In this document: positions 8,981-17,016 of the stretch, piece after piece
How positions within the stretch are numbered: position 1 is the stretch's first letter
Layout: each line of letters opens with the position of its first letter
DNA from: UBA4582 sp047630175
Lineage (GTDB): Bacteria > Pseudomonadota > Gammaproteobacteria > Pseudomonadales > Azotimanducaceae
DNA length: 32,487 nucleotides
Direction: 5' to 3'
NCBI GenBank assembly: GCA_047630175.1
Contig: JBLHVI010000038.1
Span: forward strand, 1-32,487
The notes under the pieces: model-generated
Database searches by the model: none
The model's input: only the letters and a program-made list of their open reading frames with translations
What the model was told of the DNA's origin: nothing
Position numbers and translations under genes: made by a program

Positions 8981-9367
8981 ATGGATTGTCCAAAATGTCA
9001 TGGTTCAATGACCGAAAAGACCCTCAGCACCCTCAAGGGAAGTGTCACGGTCGATAAGTGCATCGACTGCCAGGGCATCTGGTTTGACGTCGGTGAAGCC
9101 GAGCAGCTTAAAGACAAGTGGATGTCAGACCATGTAGACGACGGTGACCCTTTGGTGGGCAAGACCAACAACCTAATTCGCGACATAGATTGCCCACGTT
9201 GCACCGTGCGCATGACCAAATTGTCGGACCCTAAGCAAAAGCATATCCAGTACGAGGCATGTCAAGACCACGGCATGTATTTTGACGCCGGCGAATTTAC
9301 CGACTACAAATATGAGACATTGATGGACACTTTCCGTGACTTCGTCTTCGCGTTAAGAAAGCGTTAA
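8981..9367 (+). CDS. Small double zinc-ribbon protein (zf-TFIIB family)
   Basis: This 128-residue protein has two related zinc-ribbon modules. The first pairs CPKC (3-6) with CIDC followed by GIWFDVGE. The second pairs CPRC with CQDH followed by GMYFDAGEF. The GxWFDxGE hallmark defines the zf-TFIIB family, a widespread group with no firmly known role. In the second module the last Cys of the zinc site is replaced by His, which can still bind metal. There is no signal peptide or membrane segment. A GGAGTT ribosome site lies just upstream. It is followed 53 bp later by ppc on the same strand, and both genes carry the same AGGAGTTA ribosome site. Cotranscription is possible but a functional link is not established. 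Confidence 0.88.
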   Translation: MDCPKCHGSMTEKTLSTLKGSVTVDKCIDCQGIWFDVGEAEQLKDKWMSDHVDDGDPLVGKTNNLIRDIDCPRCTVRMTKLSDPKQKHIQYEACQDHGMYFDAGEFTDYKYETLMDTFRDFVFALRKR

Positions 9368-9420
9368 GGCACCGCCTAACTGCTAATCCGCACCTAGCAC
9401 GTTTCTAGTCAGGAGTTACC

Positions 9421-12048
9421 GTGAACGAACTCATCTCAAGACGCCTACGCCATAGAGTCAGGATCCTGGGCGATCTGCTCGGCGAAACTATGACCGAACA
9501 ATATGGCCCGGCCTTTGTCGAGAAGATCGAAGAAATCCGAGTACTCGCCAAAGAGCGCCGCCAAAACGGCGCAGCATCGGGTGAAGCGTTGCACTCGGTA
9601 CTCAAGGAGCTTGACGGCGACGCACTGGTGTCTGTTGCCCGGGCTTTCAATCAGTTTCTGAACCTTGCCAACATCGCCGAGCAAGCCGAGGCTACTGAGG
9701 CCGTTCATGGCGACTTTCCTAATGAATCTAATCTCAACAGCTTGTTTACCCGGCTGGCAGCCACCGATGTCAGTAAGGAAGACCTGGCGGCGACCATTAA
9801 CAAAGTCAGTTGCGAGCTCGTGCTAACGGCCCACCCAACAGAAATTACACGCCGTACGCTGATCCAAAAATATAACCGTATCGCCAGCCAGTTAGAGCGT
9901 GTCACAGAAGACAAACCGCTAGCAGGTAATGATCGACTGGCGCTTGAACGCCTCATAGCAGAGGTCTGGTACACCGATGAAATCCGTACTGAACCACCCA
10001 CACCTCAGGACGAAGCCAAGTGGGGCTACGCCGTCATCGAACATTCGTTCTGGAACGCCATCCCAGCGCTCTGGAAAGGCCTGGACCAGATCTTGTTCAG
10101 CCACACGGGCACGCGCCTAGAGATAACAGCGACGCCGGTTAAAATTGCTTCTTGGATGGGCGGTGATCGGGACGGCAACCCCAACGTCACGGCTGTTGTG
10201 ACAGAAGAAGTCGTAAGACTGGCGCGTTGGATGGCTGCTGACTTATATCTTCGCGACGTCGAAGAGCTGTTGTCGCAGTTGTCAATGAGCCGCTGTAACG
10301 ACGAGATAAAAGCACTATCTCATGATGAAGCTCACGAACCCTACCGAATAGTGCTGCGTCGCTTGCGCGAGCAACTCACCGCAACCCGACTGTGGTCGTC
10401 GACCGCCGAGCCACCCACTGACGATCTTATTCTGCAGCGCGATCAATTGTTCAGCCCACTGCTAGCTTGCTATCAATCATTACATAGCTGCGGCATGGGT
10501 ATCATTGCTGATGGCCTGTTGAAAGACACGTTAATCCGAGTGTCGACTTTCGGCGTCACATTGGTTGATCTTGACATTCGCCAGAACTCTGACAAGCACG
10601 TTGACCTGCTTGATGAGCTCACGCGATATCTCGAACTTGGCAGTTATAAAGAGTGGTCGGAATCTGCGCGTCAGGATTTCTTGGTCGCAGAACTCGACAC
10701 CAAACGACCGTTAATACCCGCTGATTGGGCACCGTCAGACCGAGTCATTGAAACATTGAATACTTTTCGCCTCATCGCTAACGATGAGGCAGAGGGGATT
10801 GCTTGCTATGTTATATCCATGGCGAAAAACCCATCTGACGTACTCGCCGTGGTGTTACTGCTGCGCAAATGCGGGTTACGCAAGCAGCTGCCCGTTGTGC
10901 CCTTATTTGAAACTCTCGAAGATCTTGAAAATGCCGCCTGGACGCTCGAGCGACTATTACGCATTCCTTGGTACACCAAATACATTAGTGGTTATCAGCA
11001 GATTATGATTGGTTACTCGGACTCTGCCAAAGATGCCGGCCAGATGGCAGCTGCATGGGCCCAATACCGTGCCCAAGAAGACCTCGTCACGATCGCCGAG
11101 AAATATTCTGTAGCGCTAACACTGTTCCATGGCCGAGGTGGCACGGTTGGTCGTGGTGGCGGGCCAGCCCGTGCCGCCATCCTGTCACAACCACCGGGAT
11201 CTATCTCCAGCAGTATTCGCGTCACAGAACAGGGGGAAATGATCCGTTTCAAGTATGGCTCTACGTCCTTGGCACTGAACAACCTTGATCTGATTCTTGG
11301 AGCTGCTATCGAGGCCAGTTTGATTCCACCGCCCAAACCTCGAGAAAATTGGCGCCTGCTCATGAACCGATTGGCAGAGATCGCGCGCGACTCTTATCGC
11401 GGCATGGTGCAGGACGACCCACGCTTTGTTGATTATTTCGATCAGGGCACACCGGAAAAAGAGCTCGCCAAGCTGGCTCTCGGTAGTCGGCCAGCGCGAC
11501 GCCCTTTAGATCCGGGCCAAAAAAAGAGCATTGATGACCTTCGCGCAATTCCCTGGGTATTTGCCTGGACGCAAAAACGCATGATGCTCCCAGCGTGGCT
11601 TGGGACAGACGAGGCTTTCGGACAGGAGTTTGGCGGCAAGGACTGGCACACGCTACGTGAGATGATTGCCGAATGGCCATTTTTTCAATCCCAACTGGAT
11701 ATGCTCGAAATGGTGCTAAGCAAGGTAGATGCCGATATTGCGCGCCAATACGACGAGGCCCTAGTGGCACCAGACCTGCAGGTTATGGGCGAGGAACTAC
11801 GAACACGGATGCTCGGTTTAATTGACAACGTCAACCGCCTTAAGAGCCAAGACCATCTGCTCGAGTCATCACCCGAGATCCGGCGTACACTGGAGTTGCG
11901 TCACCCCTACACCGATCCGCTACACTTTCTACAGATTGAACTAATGGCCCGAGGTCGTCAAAGCGCAGGAATGACTTCCCCTCACGTCGACAAGGCGTTG
12001 CTGGTAACTATCGCTGGCATCGCGGCCGGCATGCGGAACACAGGTTAA
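9421..12048 (+). CDS. ppc: Phosphoenolpyruvate carboxylase
   Basis: This is a full-length PEP carboxylase of 875 residues. It forms oxaloacetate from PEP and bicarbonate in the cytoplasm, refilling the TCA cycle. Family signatures are all present: LTAHPTEITRRT with the catalytic His near residue 140, SWMGGDRDGNPNVT near 240, GYSDSAKDAGQ near 533, and the glycine-rich FHGRGGTVGRGGGP near 570. The chain ends in the conserved MRNTG, whose terminal residues contribute to the active and allosteric region. The start is GTG with AGGAGTTACC just before it. Length and motifs match the bacterial enzyme (883 residues in E. coli). No truncation is seen. The gene is followed by about 200 bp without a gene. 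Confidence 0.97.
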   Translation: MNELISRRLRHRVRILGDLLGETMTEQYGPAFVEKIEEIRVLAKERRQNGAASGEALHSVLKELDGDALVSVARAFNQFLNLANIAEQAEATEAVHGDFPNESNLNSLFTRLAATDVSKEDLAATINKVSCELVLTAHPTEITRRTLIQKYNRIASQLERVTEDKPLAGNDRLALERLIAEVWYTDEIRTEPPTPQDEAKWGYAVIEHSFWNAIPALWKGLDQILFSHTGTRLEITATPVKIASWMGGDRDGNPNVTAVVTEEVVRLARWMAADLYLRDVEELLSQLSMSRCNDEIKALSHDEAHEPYRIVLRRLREQLTATRLWSSTAEPPTDDLILQRDQLFSPLLACYQSLHSCGMGIIADGLLKDTLIRVSTFGVTLVDLDIRQNSDKHVDLLDELTRYLELGSYKEWSESARQDFLVAELDTKRPLIPADWAPSDRVIETLNTFRLIANDEAEGIACYVISMAKNPSDVLAVVLLLRKCGLRKQLPVVPLFETLEDLENAAWTLERLLRIPWYTKYISGYQQIMIGYSDSAKDAGQMAAAWAQYRAQEDLVTIAEKYSVALTLFHGRGGTVGRGGGPARAAILSQPPGSISSSIRVTEQGEMIRFKYGSTSLALNNLDLILGAAIEASLIPPPKPRENWRLLMNRLAEIARDSYRGMVQDDPRFVDYFDQGTPEKELAKLALGSRPARRPLDPGQKKSIDDLRAIPWVFAWTQKRMMLPAWLGTDEAFGQEFGGKDWHTLREMIAEWPFFQSQLDMLEMVLSKVDADIARQYDEALVAPDLQVMGEELRTRMLGLIDNVNRLKSQDHLLESSPEIRRTLELRHPYTDPLHFLQIELMARGRQSAGMTSPHVDKALLVTIAGIAAGMRNTG

Positions 12049-12249
12049 CAGCACTGAAGACGAGCCCCATTGAGATAACCATAAGCAATAGCTTGAAGAC
12101 TAACCACGTTGGCAGTCTCGTAGCGTGGCCTTACTGACGCTGACATTCCAGGGTACGCCTGTTGCGTGTAAACACGAATCCTTCAACTACACTTGTATAC
12201 ACCATCCGTTTAATTTGGTTTGTTGCCAAGTAGCTGTAAGGATTTTTCT

Positions 12250-12513
12250 ATGAGTGCTATTGCTTTACCCCATGGATTCTCACTACATAACGGTGTCACA
12301 AATAGTCACAGGCCCCCAGCAAGGTGGTCTATGGTGTTCGCTAAACGCGCCAACAAAAGGCTTTTCATCGCGGATCAACTCTGCAAATTCAAAGATGTCG
12401 GCGTCGAGGTAGATATTTTAAATAACACGCATCACGCACAACCTAACATGCTCAACAATGCGCTTTCGGCAGGTATGACCTTTCACTATCGCGATGTCGG
12501 GTATTCGCTGTGA
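12250..12513 (+). CDS. Small hypothetical protein, coupled to glycosyltransferase gene
   Basis: This 87-residue protein starts at an ATG placed 7 bases after AAGGA, so it is very probably translated. An in-frame upstream TTG lacks a ribosome site. I do not recognise it with certainty. Its C-terminal half (VEVDILNN...LNNALSAGMTFHYRD) loosely resembles the end of minimal nucleotidyltransferase (MNT) domains, where a VDLV strand is followed by a short helix and a LLYERD-like end. The N-terminal GSRAKG active site of that family is absent, so if the resemblance is real this is a catalytically dead or truncated derivative. Its TGA overlaps the GTG start of the next gene in a GTGA junction, so the two are translationally coupled. 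Confidence 0.6.
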   Translation: MSAIALPHGFSLHNGVTNSHRPPARWSMVFAKRANKRLFIADQLCKFKDVGVEVDILNNTHHAQPNMLNNALSAGMTFHYRDVGYSL

Positions 12514-13469
12514 ATGCGACGGCACAAATCCCGGTAGCGCAGATCCCGATAGCACGGTCAGATATCGCCATCTCAGTCATCATGGTGAGCTATCACACCG
12601 GCCCCGTTTTATTTGATGCCATCGCCCGCATTTTCGAGCAGTCGTGTGCCATCGAGTTGCTGCTCGTCAATAATGGCAATCCTGAAGACGTCACCTCGCG
12701 CCTGCAAGCACTGGCAGCAACGACGCCCGACATGACAATGATCAACAACCAGAGCAACTTGGGTTTCGCCCAAGCCTGCAACCAAGGTGCTGCCGCGGCG
12801 CGCGGCAAGATCTTTTTGATGCTGAATCCCGACTGCTTGCTACCGATAAACTGCCTGCCACGTTTGTTGGAGATTAGTCGCGGCTTACCTGAACACTGGC
12901 TGCTGGGACCCGACCTGCGCAACCTTGATAGTAGCCCGCAACGCGGCGCGCGCCGCGATCGGCTAACGCCATGGACGGCATTCATAGAAATGACTCGTCT
13001 TGACTTGATAGCACCCAGACACCCTTATTTCAGACGCATGAACCATCATCATCAAGACCTGCCCACGGACACTACTGAGGTACCCGCCATTAGCGGCGCC
13101 TTCATGGCTATGTCAGCCAGTGATTTTAACCAGCTAGACGGTTTCGATACTGGCTATTTTTTGCATGTCGAAGACCTAGATTTTTGCTATCGCTGGCACA
13201 AGAGGGGATGGCCAATTTATTTTACGCCGCATTTGCGCCTCATTCATCTCCAAGGCACCAGCCACGTAAGCCCCTGGTTCATTGAGTGGCACAAAGCCAA
13301 GGGCCTTATACGTTATTTTAATCGTCATTTTCATCTGTTCTATCCGGCACCATTCCTTTGGTTGCTCGAGACAGTGCTGTACGTGCGCTTTGCTGTTCAA
13401 AGCATGCGGCTGACTTTACGAGTCTTGCTGCCACGCAACAAAGGCATATCCGTGATTCAACGTGAATAG
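12510..13469 (+). CDS. Family 2 glycosyltransferase (WbbL/rhamnosyltransferase-like)
   Basis: This 319-residue GT-A enzyme would transfer a sugar, plausibly rhamnose from dTDP-L-rhamnose, in cell-surface polysaccharide synthesis at the inner face of the membrane. The N-terminal strand ISVIMVSYHTG, the nucleotide-binding segment NLGFAQACNQG and the DXD-like LNPDCLLP mark the GT2 fold. GAFMAMSASDFNQLDGFD and HVEDLDFCYRW are typical acceptor and catalytic-base segments of WbbL relatives. The C-terminus contains an amphipathic stretch followed by basic residues, fitting membrane association. The N-terminus holds a short tandem repeat (AQIPV, then AQIPI) from a 15-bp duplication. The start is GTG, overlapping the stop of the small gene before it. 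Its own end overlaps the next glycosyltransferase by 8 bases, so the three genes form one operon. Confidence 0.88.
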   Translation: MNATAQIPVAQIPIARSDIAISVIMVSYHTGPVLFDAIARIFEQSCAIELLLVNNGNPEDVTSRLQALAATTPDMTMINNQSNLGFAQACNQGAAAARGKIFLMLNPDCLLPINCLPRLLEISRGLPEHWLLGPDLRNLDSSPQRGARRDRLTPWTAFIEMTRLDLIAPRHPYFRRMNHHHQDLPTDTTEVPAISGAFMAMSASDFNQLDGFDTGYFLHVEDLDFCYRWHKRGWPIYFTPHLRLIHLQGTSHVSPWFIEWHKAKGLIRYFNRHFHLFYPAPFLWLLETVLYVRFAVQSMRLTLRVLLPRNKGISVIQRE

Positions 13470-14634
13470 ACCAACCAGCAACCCGCGTGTTTGTGCCATT
13501 ATCGTCACCTTTGAGCCGAAACTAGAGATTCTTGCGGCGTGTATTGCGCGGATTGAATCTCAAGTCGAGCGCGTTTGTCTGGTCGACAACAGCAATAATC
13601 CACTGACACAGCAGGCCATCAAGTGCCGCTGGCCAAACCTCACGTACCTTGGCCAAGGCTCAAATCAGGGCATTGCCCGCGCCCATAATGTGGGTATCAA
13701 CTGGGCCGCAAGCCTTGAGTTCGACTACCTGCTGTTACTCGACCAAGACAGCCTTGCGAATCCTGACCTCATTGCACGACAACTGCTCGCCTTTAAGACC
13801 CTGCACCAGCAGAACTGCATGCCAGCCGCCATCGGTGCTAGCTATGTGGAAAGCCTCTCTCAGCAACGCTCAGCGTTCCTACAAATTCGCTGGCCCCGCT
13901 GCAAGCGCGTTTTTTATGAACCCAGCGCTTACAATTTGGTGGCTGCTGACAACCTGATATCGTCAGGCTCCTTATTTCATCTGCCAACGCTGCAACTAAT
14001 TGGCCCTATGGACGAGTCACTATTTATTGATCATGTGGATACTGATTGGTTTCTGCGTGCAAAATTCAACGGTTACCAAGCCTACGGCATCTGGGATGCG
14101 ACCATGAGCCACACGTTAGGGAGTCACACTAAACGCCTGTGGTTCGGCCGCTGGTATCGCTATCCCGTGTACCCTCCGACCCGCTATTATTATATTTTTC
14201 GCAACAGCCTATCGCTACGGCGCAAGCCTTGGGCGTCTTTTGCCTGGCGTGCCTTTGATGCACGCAGACTAGTTAGGATCGCTATATTGAATGTGCTGCT
14301 TGGCACGGACCGGCGCGCCATCTTGCGTTGCACATTAGCAGGTATACGCGACGGCATATGTGGACGCTCAGGTCCCCAACCGACCCCTATCAGCCGCAGT
14401 CCACGACGATGGCCGTCGACACTCGGATCGATTTATCTAGGGCTTCGTCAATCGTCGCGCCCCTCGCTAGCGCTACTCCCATGCGACGACGACCACTCAC
14501 CGCAGGCTTGCCAAACAAACGAATCTCCGTGTCGGGTTCCTTCAATGCCTGCTCAAGACCTGAAAACGTCAATTGCCGCGATTCACCCTCTACCAACACG
14601 ACACTGGAGGCTGCGGGACCGCGCTGCCGAATAA
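13462..14634 (+). CDS. Family 2 glycosyltransferase (rhamnosyltransferase type) with run-on C-terminus
   Basis: This is a second GT2 enzyme of the bacterial rhamnosyltransferase group. Recognised parts are AIIVTFEP at the N-terminus, VDNSNNP, NQGIARAHNVGI, the DXD-like LLLDQDS near residue 95, ISSGSLFHL and DHVDTDWFLRAKF. The family normally ends soon after a phrase like GIRDGxxGRxGP, here near residue 303. This ORF instead continues for about 87 residues rich in Pro, Ser and Arg with no family resemblance, and the last 245 bp lie antisense within the coding end of purT. The native stop has apparently been lost. The start GTG overlaps the preceding gene by 8 bases and has no good ribosome site of its own, so translation is probably coupled. 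The catalytic part looks intact. Confidence 0.83.
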   Translation: MNRPTSNPRVCAIIVTFEPKLEILAACIARIESQVERVCLVDNSNNPLTQQAIKCRWPNLTYLGQGSNQGIARAHNVGINWAASLEFDYLLLLDQDSLANPDLIARQLLAFKTLHQQNCMPAAIGASYVESLSQQRSAFLQIRWPRCKRVFYEPSAYNLVAADNLISSGSLFHLPTLQLIGPMDESLFIDHVDTDWFLRAKFNGYQAYGIWDATMSHTLGSHTKRLWFGRWYRYPVYPPTRYYYIFRNSLSLRRKPWASFAWRAFDARRLVRIAILNVLLGTDRRAILRCTLAGIRDGICGRSGPQPTPISRSPRRWPSTLGSIYLGLRQSSRPSLALLPCDDDHSPQACQTNESPCRVPSMPAQDLKTSIAAIHPLPTRHWRLRDRAAE

Positions 14635-15586
14635 TAGGAATGGGCAAGCCAAGCACCGCACGTACGTGCAGCGCAAATTCAGACAGATCCTGAGAAATCA
14701 TGGTCACCATACCGGTGTCGTGCGGCCGTGGCGATACCTCACTGAATATCACCTGATCACCAGCTACAAACAATTCAACACCAAATAGCCCCCAACCACC
14801 TAAGGCCTGGGTCACTTGCCGGGCAATGGATTCGGCTTGCTGCCGTGCGATATCAGACATGGGCTGCGGCTGCCAAGACTCTCGATAATCGCCCTCTTCT
14901 TGGCGATGACCGATGGGTTCACAGAAGCTAGTGCCGTCCCGATGCCGTATCGTTAGCAGCGTAATCTCGTAGTCAAAGTCAACAAAACCCTCAACAATGA
15001 CCCGACCGGCGCCAGAACGCCCGCCCTCCTGCGCATAGCGCCATGCGGCGGTAATGTCTGCCGCGCTCTTGATCAGTGATTGCCCTTTGCCAGAGGAAGA
15101 CATGACGGGTTTGATAATACAAGGCAAGCCTATCTTGGAAATGGCAGCCTCGCACTCCTCCAAGGTGTCAGCGAAGGCAAAAGGCGAGGTACTCAAGCCT
15201 AACTCCTCTGCCACTAACCGACGAATACCCTCTCGGTTCATTGTCAGCTGCGTTGCGCGTGCCGTGGGTATAACGCGCCAGCCTTCTTGCTCAAGCGCCA
15301 TGAGAGTGTCGGTATGTAACGCCTCAATTTCTGGAATAATGAAATCCGGCTGCTCACGTTCAATCACCTCTCGCAACGCAACCCCATCAAGCATTGAGAT
15401 CACGTGACTGCGATGTGCCACCTGCATCGCAGGTGCATCAGCATAGCGATCCACAGCAATGACCTCGACGCCAAGGCGTTGTAGTTCGATCGCAACCTCC
15501 TTGCCAAGCTCACCACTGCCGCATAGCAGGGCGCGGGTGCCATTAGCCGCAAGCGGTGTACCGATAGAAACGGGCAAAGTGGTCAT
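14390..15586 (-). CDS. purT: Formate-dependent phosphoribosylglycinamide formyltransferase
   Basis: PurT (GAR transformylase 2) converts glycinamide ribonucleotide, formate and ATP to formyl-GAR in purine synthesis. The 398 residues match the 392 of E. coli PurT. The N-terminal pre-ATP-grasp domain carries GSGELGKEVAIELQRLG near residue 22. The substrate segment PEIEALHTD lies near residue 100, the ATP-grasp P-loop SSSGKGQSL near 165, and the metal-binding FGVELFV and EVSPRPHDTGMVT near 265-290. The end, including VFGKP-like LFGKPAVSGRRRMGVALA, is complete. The last 245 bp overlap the tail of the oppositely transcribed glycosyltransferase. I read the ATG at 15586 as the start. It is transcribed alone, facing away from the tRNA. 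Confidence 0.96.
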   Translation of the reverse strand: MTTLPVSIGTPLAANGTRALLCGSGELGKEVAIELQRLGVEVIAVDRYADAPAMQVAHRSHVISMLDGVALREVIEREQPDFIIPEIEALHTDTLMALEQEGWRVIPTARATQLTMNREGIRRLVAEELGLSTSPFAFADTLEECEAAISKIGLPCIIKPVMSSSGKGQSLIKSAADITAAWRYAQEGGRSGAGRVIVEGFVDFDYEITLLTIRHRDGTSFCEPIGHRQEEGDYRESWQPQPMSDIARQQAESIARQVTQALGGWGLFGVELFVAGDQVIFSEVSPRPHDTGMVTMISQDLSEFALHVRAVLGLPIPIIRQRGPAASSVVLVEGESRQLTFSGLEQALKEPDTEIRLFGKPAVSGRRRMGVALARGATIDEALDKSIRVSTAIVVDCG

Positions 15587-15663
15587 GAAACGTATCCAAA
15601 AGCTTATTATGACCTCCAGAGTACCAAATTAGACGAGACCAGAATATCCAAGATGAGAAGATA

Positions 15664-15792
15664 ATGGCGACCGACAAACTGTTTATTGAATCGACTGGGA
15701 TCTTTAGTTACTATGGCGCACCTTCAGCAGGCAAATCGCTGAAAGTAGACCCAGACAGGCATCAGTACTACCACCTGTTCATTTGTACTTAA
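15664..15792 (+). CDS. Candidate 42-residue small protein just upstream of tRNA-Ala
   Basis: An ATG at 15664 opens 42 codons ending in TAA two bases before the tRNA. A purine-rich GAGAAG lies only 3 bases from the ATG; GAGA alone gives about 5-base spacing. The peptide is polar with several Tyr and His near the end and a GAPSAGKS segment that recalls a P-loop, but it is far too short for a nucleotide-binding domain. There is no membrane segment. No homolog is known to me. It may be chance, since the stretch also has to hold the tRNA promoter. Confidence 0.25.
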   Translation: MATDKLFIESTGIFSYYGAPSAGKSLKVDPDRHQYYHLFICT

Positions 15793-15794
15793 TT

Positions 15795-15870
15795 GGGGCC
15801 ATAGCTCAGCTGGGAGAGCGCAACACTGGCAGTGTTGAGGTCGACGGTTCGATCCCGTCTGGCTCCACCA
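15795..15870 (+). tRNA. tRNA-Ala (anticodon GGC)
   Basis: This is a complete 76-nt tRNA with an encoded CCA. The acceptor arm GGGGCCA pairs with TGGCTCC (one G-U). The D arm is GCTC/GAGC. The anticodon arm CAACA/TGTTG encloses the loop CTGGCAG, giving anticodon GGC for alanine GCC/GCU codons. The T arm GACGG-TTCGATC-CCGTC is canonical. No second tRNA follows, and the 3' half is not duplicated downstream in this window, so I see no sign of an integrated element here. Confidence 0.97.
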
Positions 15871-16338
15871 AGTGCATTAACTTTTTTGCAGCGCAAGAAA
15901 ATAGTGAACCAAAACAGGTGCTGTAGCGCAGTGAAACACCTTAAGTTAGCATCGCACATCGCGAAGTATCGCTAACAGCGCCCGAGCGTGTCAGTCTGTA
16001 ACCCGCTGAAAAAACGCCCCCACAAGTTCCTCTAAAACTGATCTACGCGACCGCATCGTTCCCAGTGCCTATGTCTGTGAGCAAAACATACAACAGCGTC
16101 GTCGCAGGCGACGTTCAAGTATCACTTGTTTGGAAACTCGCCAACGAACATGCACCGCGTGTTCCTGCAACATACACCGCGAACTCGAACAAAATCTCAC
16201 TGCAGGCGAGCCTCAGATCGAGGAACTTATTGACCTCACTACGACTTGACCTCACCACGACAAGGCCCCTAAAATCATTGTTCTGTCGATCACAACACTG
16301 CTGACAAGCCTAACAGCGATAACAAACAAAGAGCCCTG
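15871..16338. other. 468-bp gap between tRNA-Ala and the oxygenase gene
   Basis: No convincing gene is seen. A run of T follows the tRNA closely (15882-15887) and may help end transcription. A plus-strand frame stays open from 16010 to 16249, is Arg-rich in the middle and then Cys-rich (CTACSC), but has no ATG or GTG start. A 79-codon ORF with an ATG in another frame (from 16065) has no family resemblance. A 16-bp tandem duplication lies at 16231-16262. The stretch could hold a decayed small gene plus the promoter of the downstream operon. Confidence 0.4.
16231..16262. repeat. 16-bp tandem duplication
   Basis: TGACCTCACTACGACT (16231-16246) is followed directly by TGACCTCACCACGACA (16247-16262), with 14 of 16 bases identical. 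It lies about 80 bp before the start of the 2OG oxygenase gene. Its sequence differs from the other two 16-bp arrays in this window (1-48 and 19898-19945), but the unit length is the same. Confidence 0.75.
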
Positions 16339-16974
16339 ATGACTGCACAACTACTCAACCTTGGCGCGTTAAACGATGTTGTCGTCAACCAACAACCCTA
16401 TCCTTTCTTTGTGATCGAACAATCCCTGATGATGGATAAGGTAGACGCCATCATGCAAGACTTCCCCACCATCAGCGAGGGCGGCAGCTTTACGCTGGAT
16501 GATCTCAAGCCGGGACCGACGTTCGACGCACTCATTGAAGAACTTAATGGCGCCGAATTTCGCCAGCTAATCTCCGCAAAGCTCGGCTTAGATTTGAGCG
16601 TACTGCCAATGATTGTCACACTGCGTGGCTACTCGCGGGAAAAAGACGGCCGTGTCCACACAGACTCCACCTCGAAGATTGCCACCATCCTCATTTATTT
16701 CAACGAAAAATGGACGGCCCAAGGCGGCAAGCTTCGCATTCTCGCTAGCGACAACATGCAAGATTCGGTTGCCGAGGTGATTCCCAATGCTGGCACCATG
16801 CTAGGATTTAAGGTCACTGAGGATTGCTGGCACGGCCACCCACCTTTTGAAGGCAGTCGGCGGTCTATACAGATCAACTTTGTCGCCGACCAAGCAGCTG
16901 TCAAAAAACATCATAATCGCCACGGTCTCACTGCCAAACTCAAAGGTATTAAGAAACTGTTTAGCGGGCGTTAA
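16339..16974 (+). CDS. 2-oxoglutarate/Fe(II)-dependent oxygenase family protein
   Basis: This 211-residue protein has the double-stranded beta-helix iron site of the prolyl-4-hydroxylase-like 2OG oxygenases. The metal triad is His107 and Asp109 in RVHTDS, and a distal His165 (or 167) in CWHGHPPF. Arg174 in GSRRSIQINF is the likely 2OG-binding residue. LIYFNEKW followed by a GGxL turn is also typical. There is no signal peptide, so it should act in the cytoplasm, hydroxylating a small molecule, a sugar or a protein. It lies 42 bp upstream of the heptosyltransferase gene on the same strand and is probably cotranscribed. That suggests a role in LPS core or lipid A tailoring, but this is inferred from position only. 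The ATG follows a weak AAAGAG site. Confidence 0.85.
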   Translation: MTAQLLNLGALNDVVVNQQPYPFFVIEQSLMMDKVDAIMQDFPTISEGGSFTLDDLKPGPTFDALIEELNGAEFRQLISAKLGLDLSVLPMIVTLRGYSREKDGRVHTDSTSKIATILIYFNEKWTAQGGKLRILASDNMQDSVAEVIPNAGTMLGFKVTEDCWHGHPPFEGSRRSIQINFVADQAAVKKHHNRHGLTAKLKGIKKLFSGR

Positions 16975-17016
16975 TCCGGCTACACTAGCGACCTTCAAAA
17001 GGGCATTCCACATTAC

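Noticed and set aside
11360..11770. A 136-codon minus-strand ORF within ppc
   Set aside because: It is antisense to a highly conserved part of PEP carboxylase and has no recognisable domain.
16065..16304. A 79-codon ORF between the tRNA and the oxygenase gene
   Set aside because: It has no recognised motif and no good ribosome site, and a competing frame is equally open. Not enough support for a gene.
15795..16338. Integration site of a mobile element at tRNA-Ala
   Set aside because: No integrase gene and no second copy of the tRNA 3' end are present downstream in the window.
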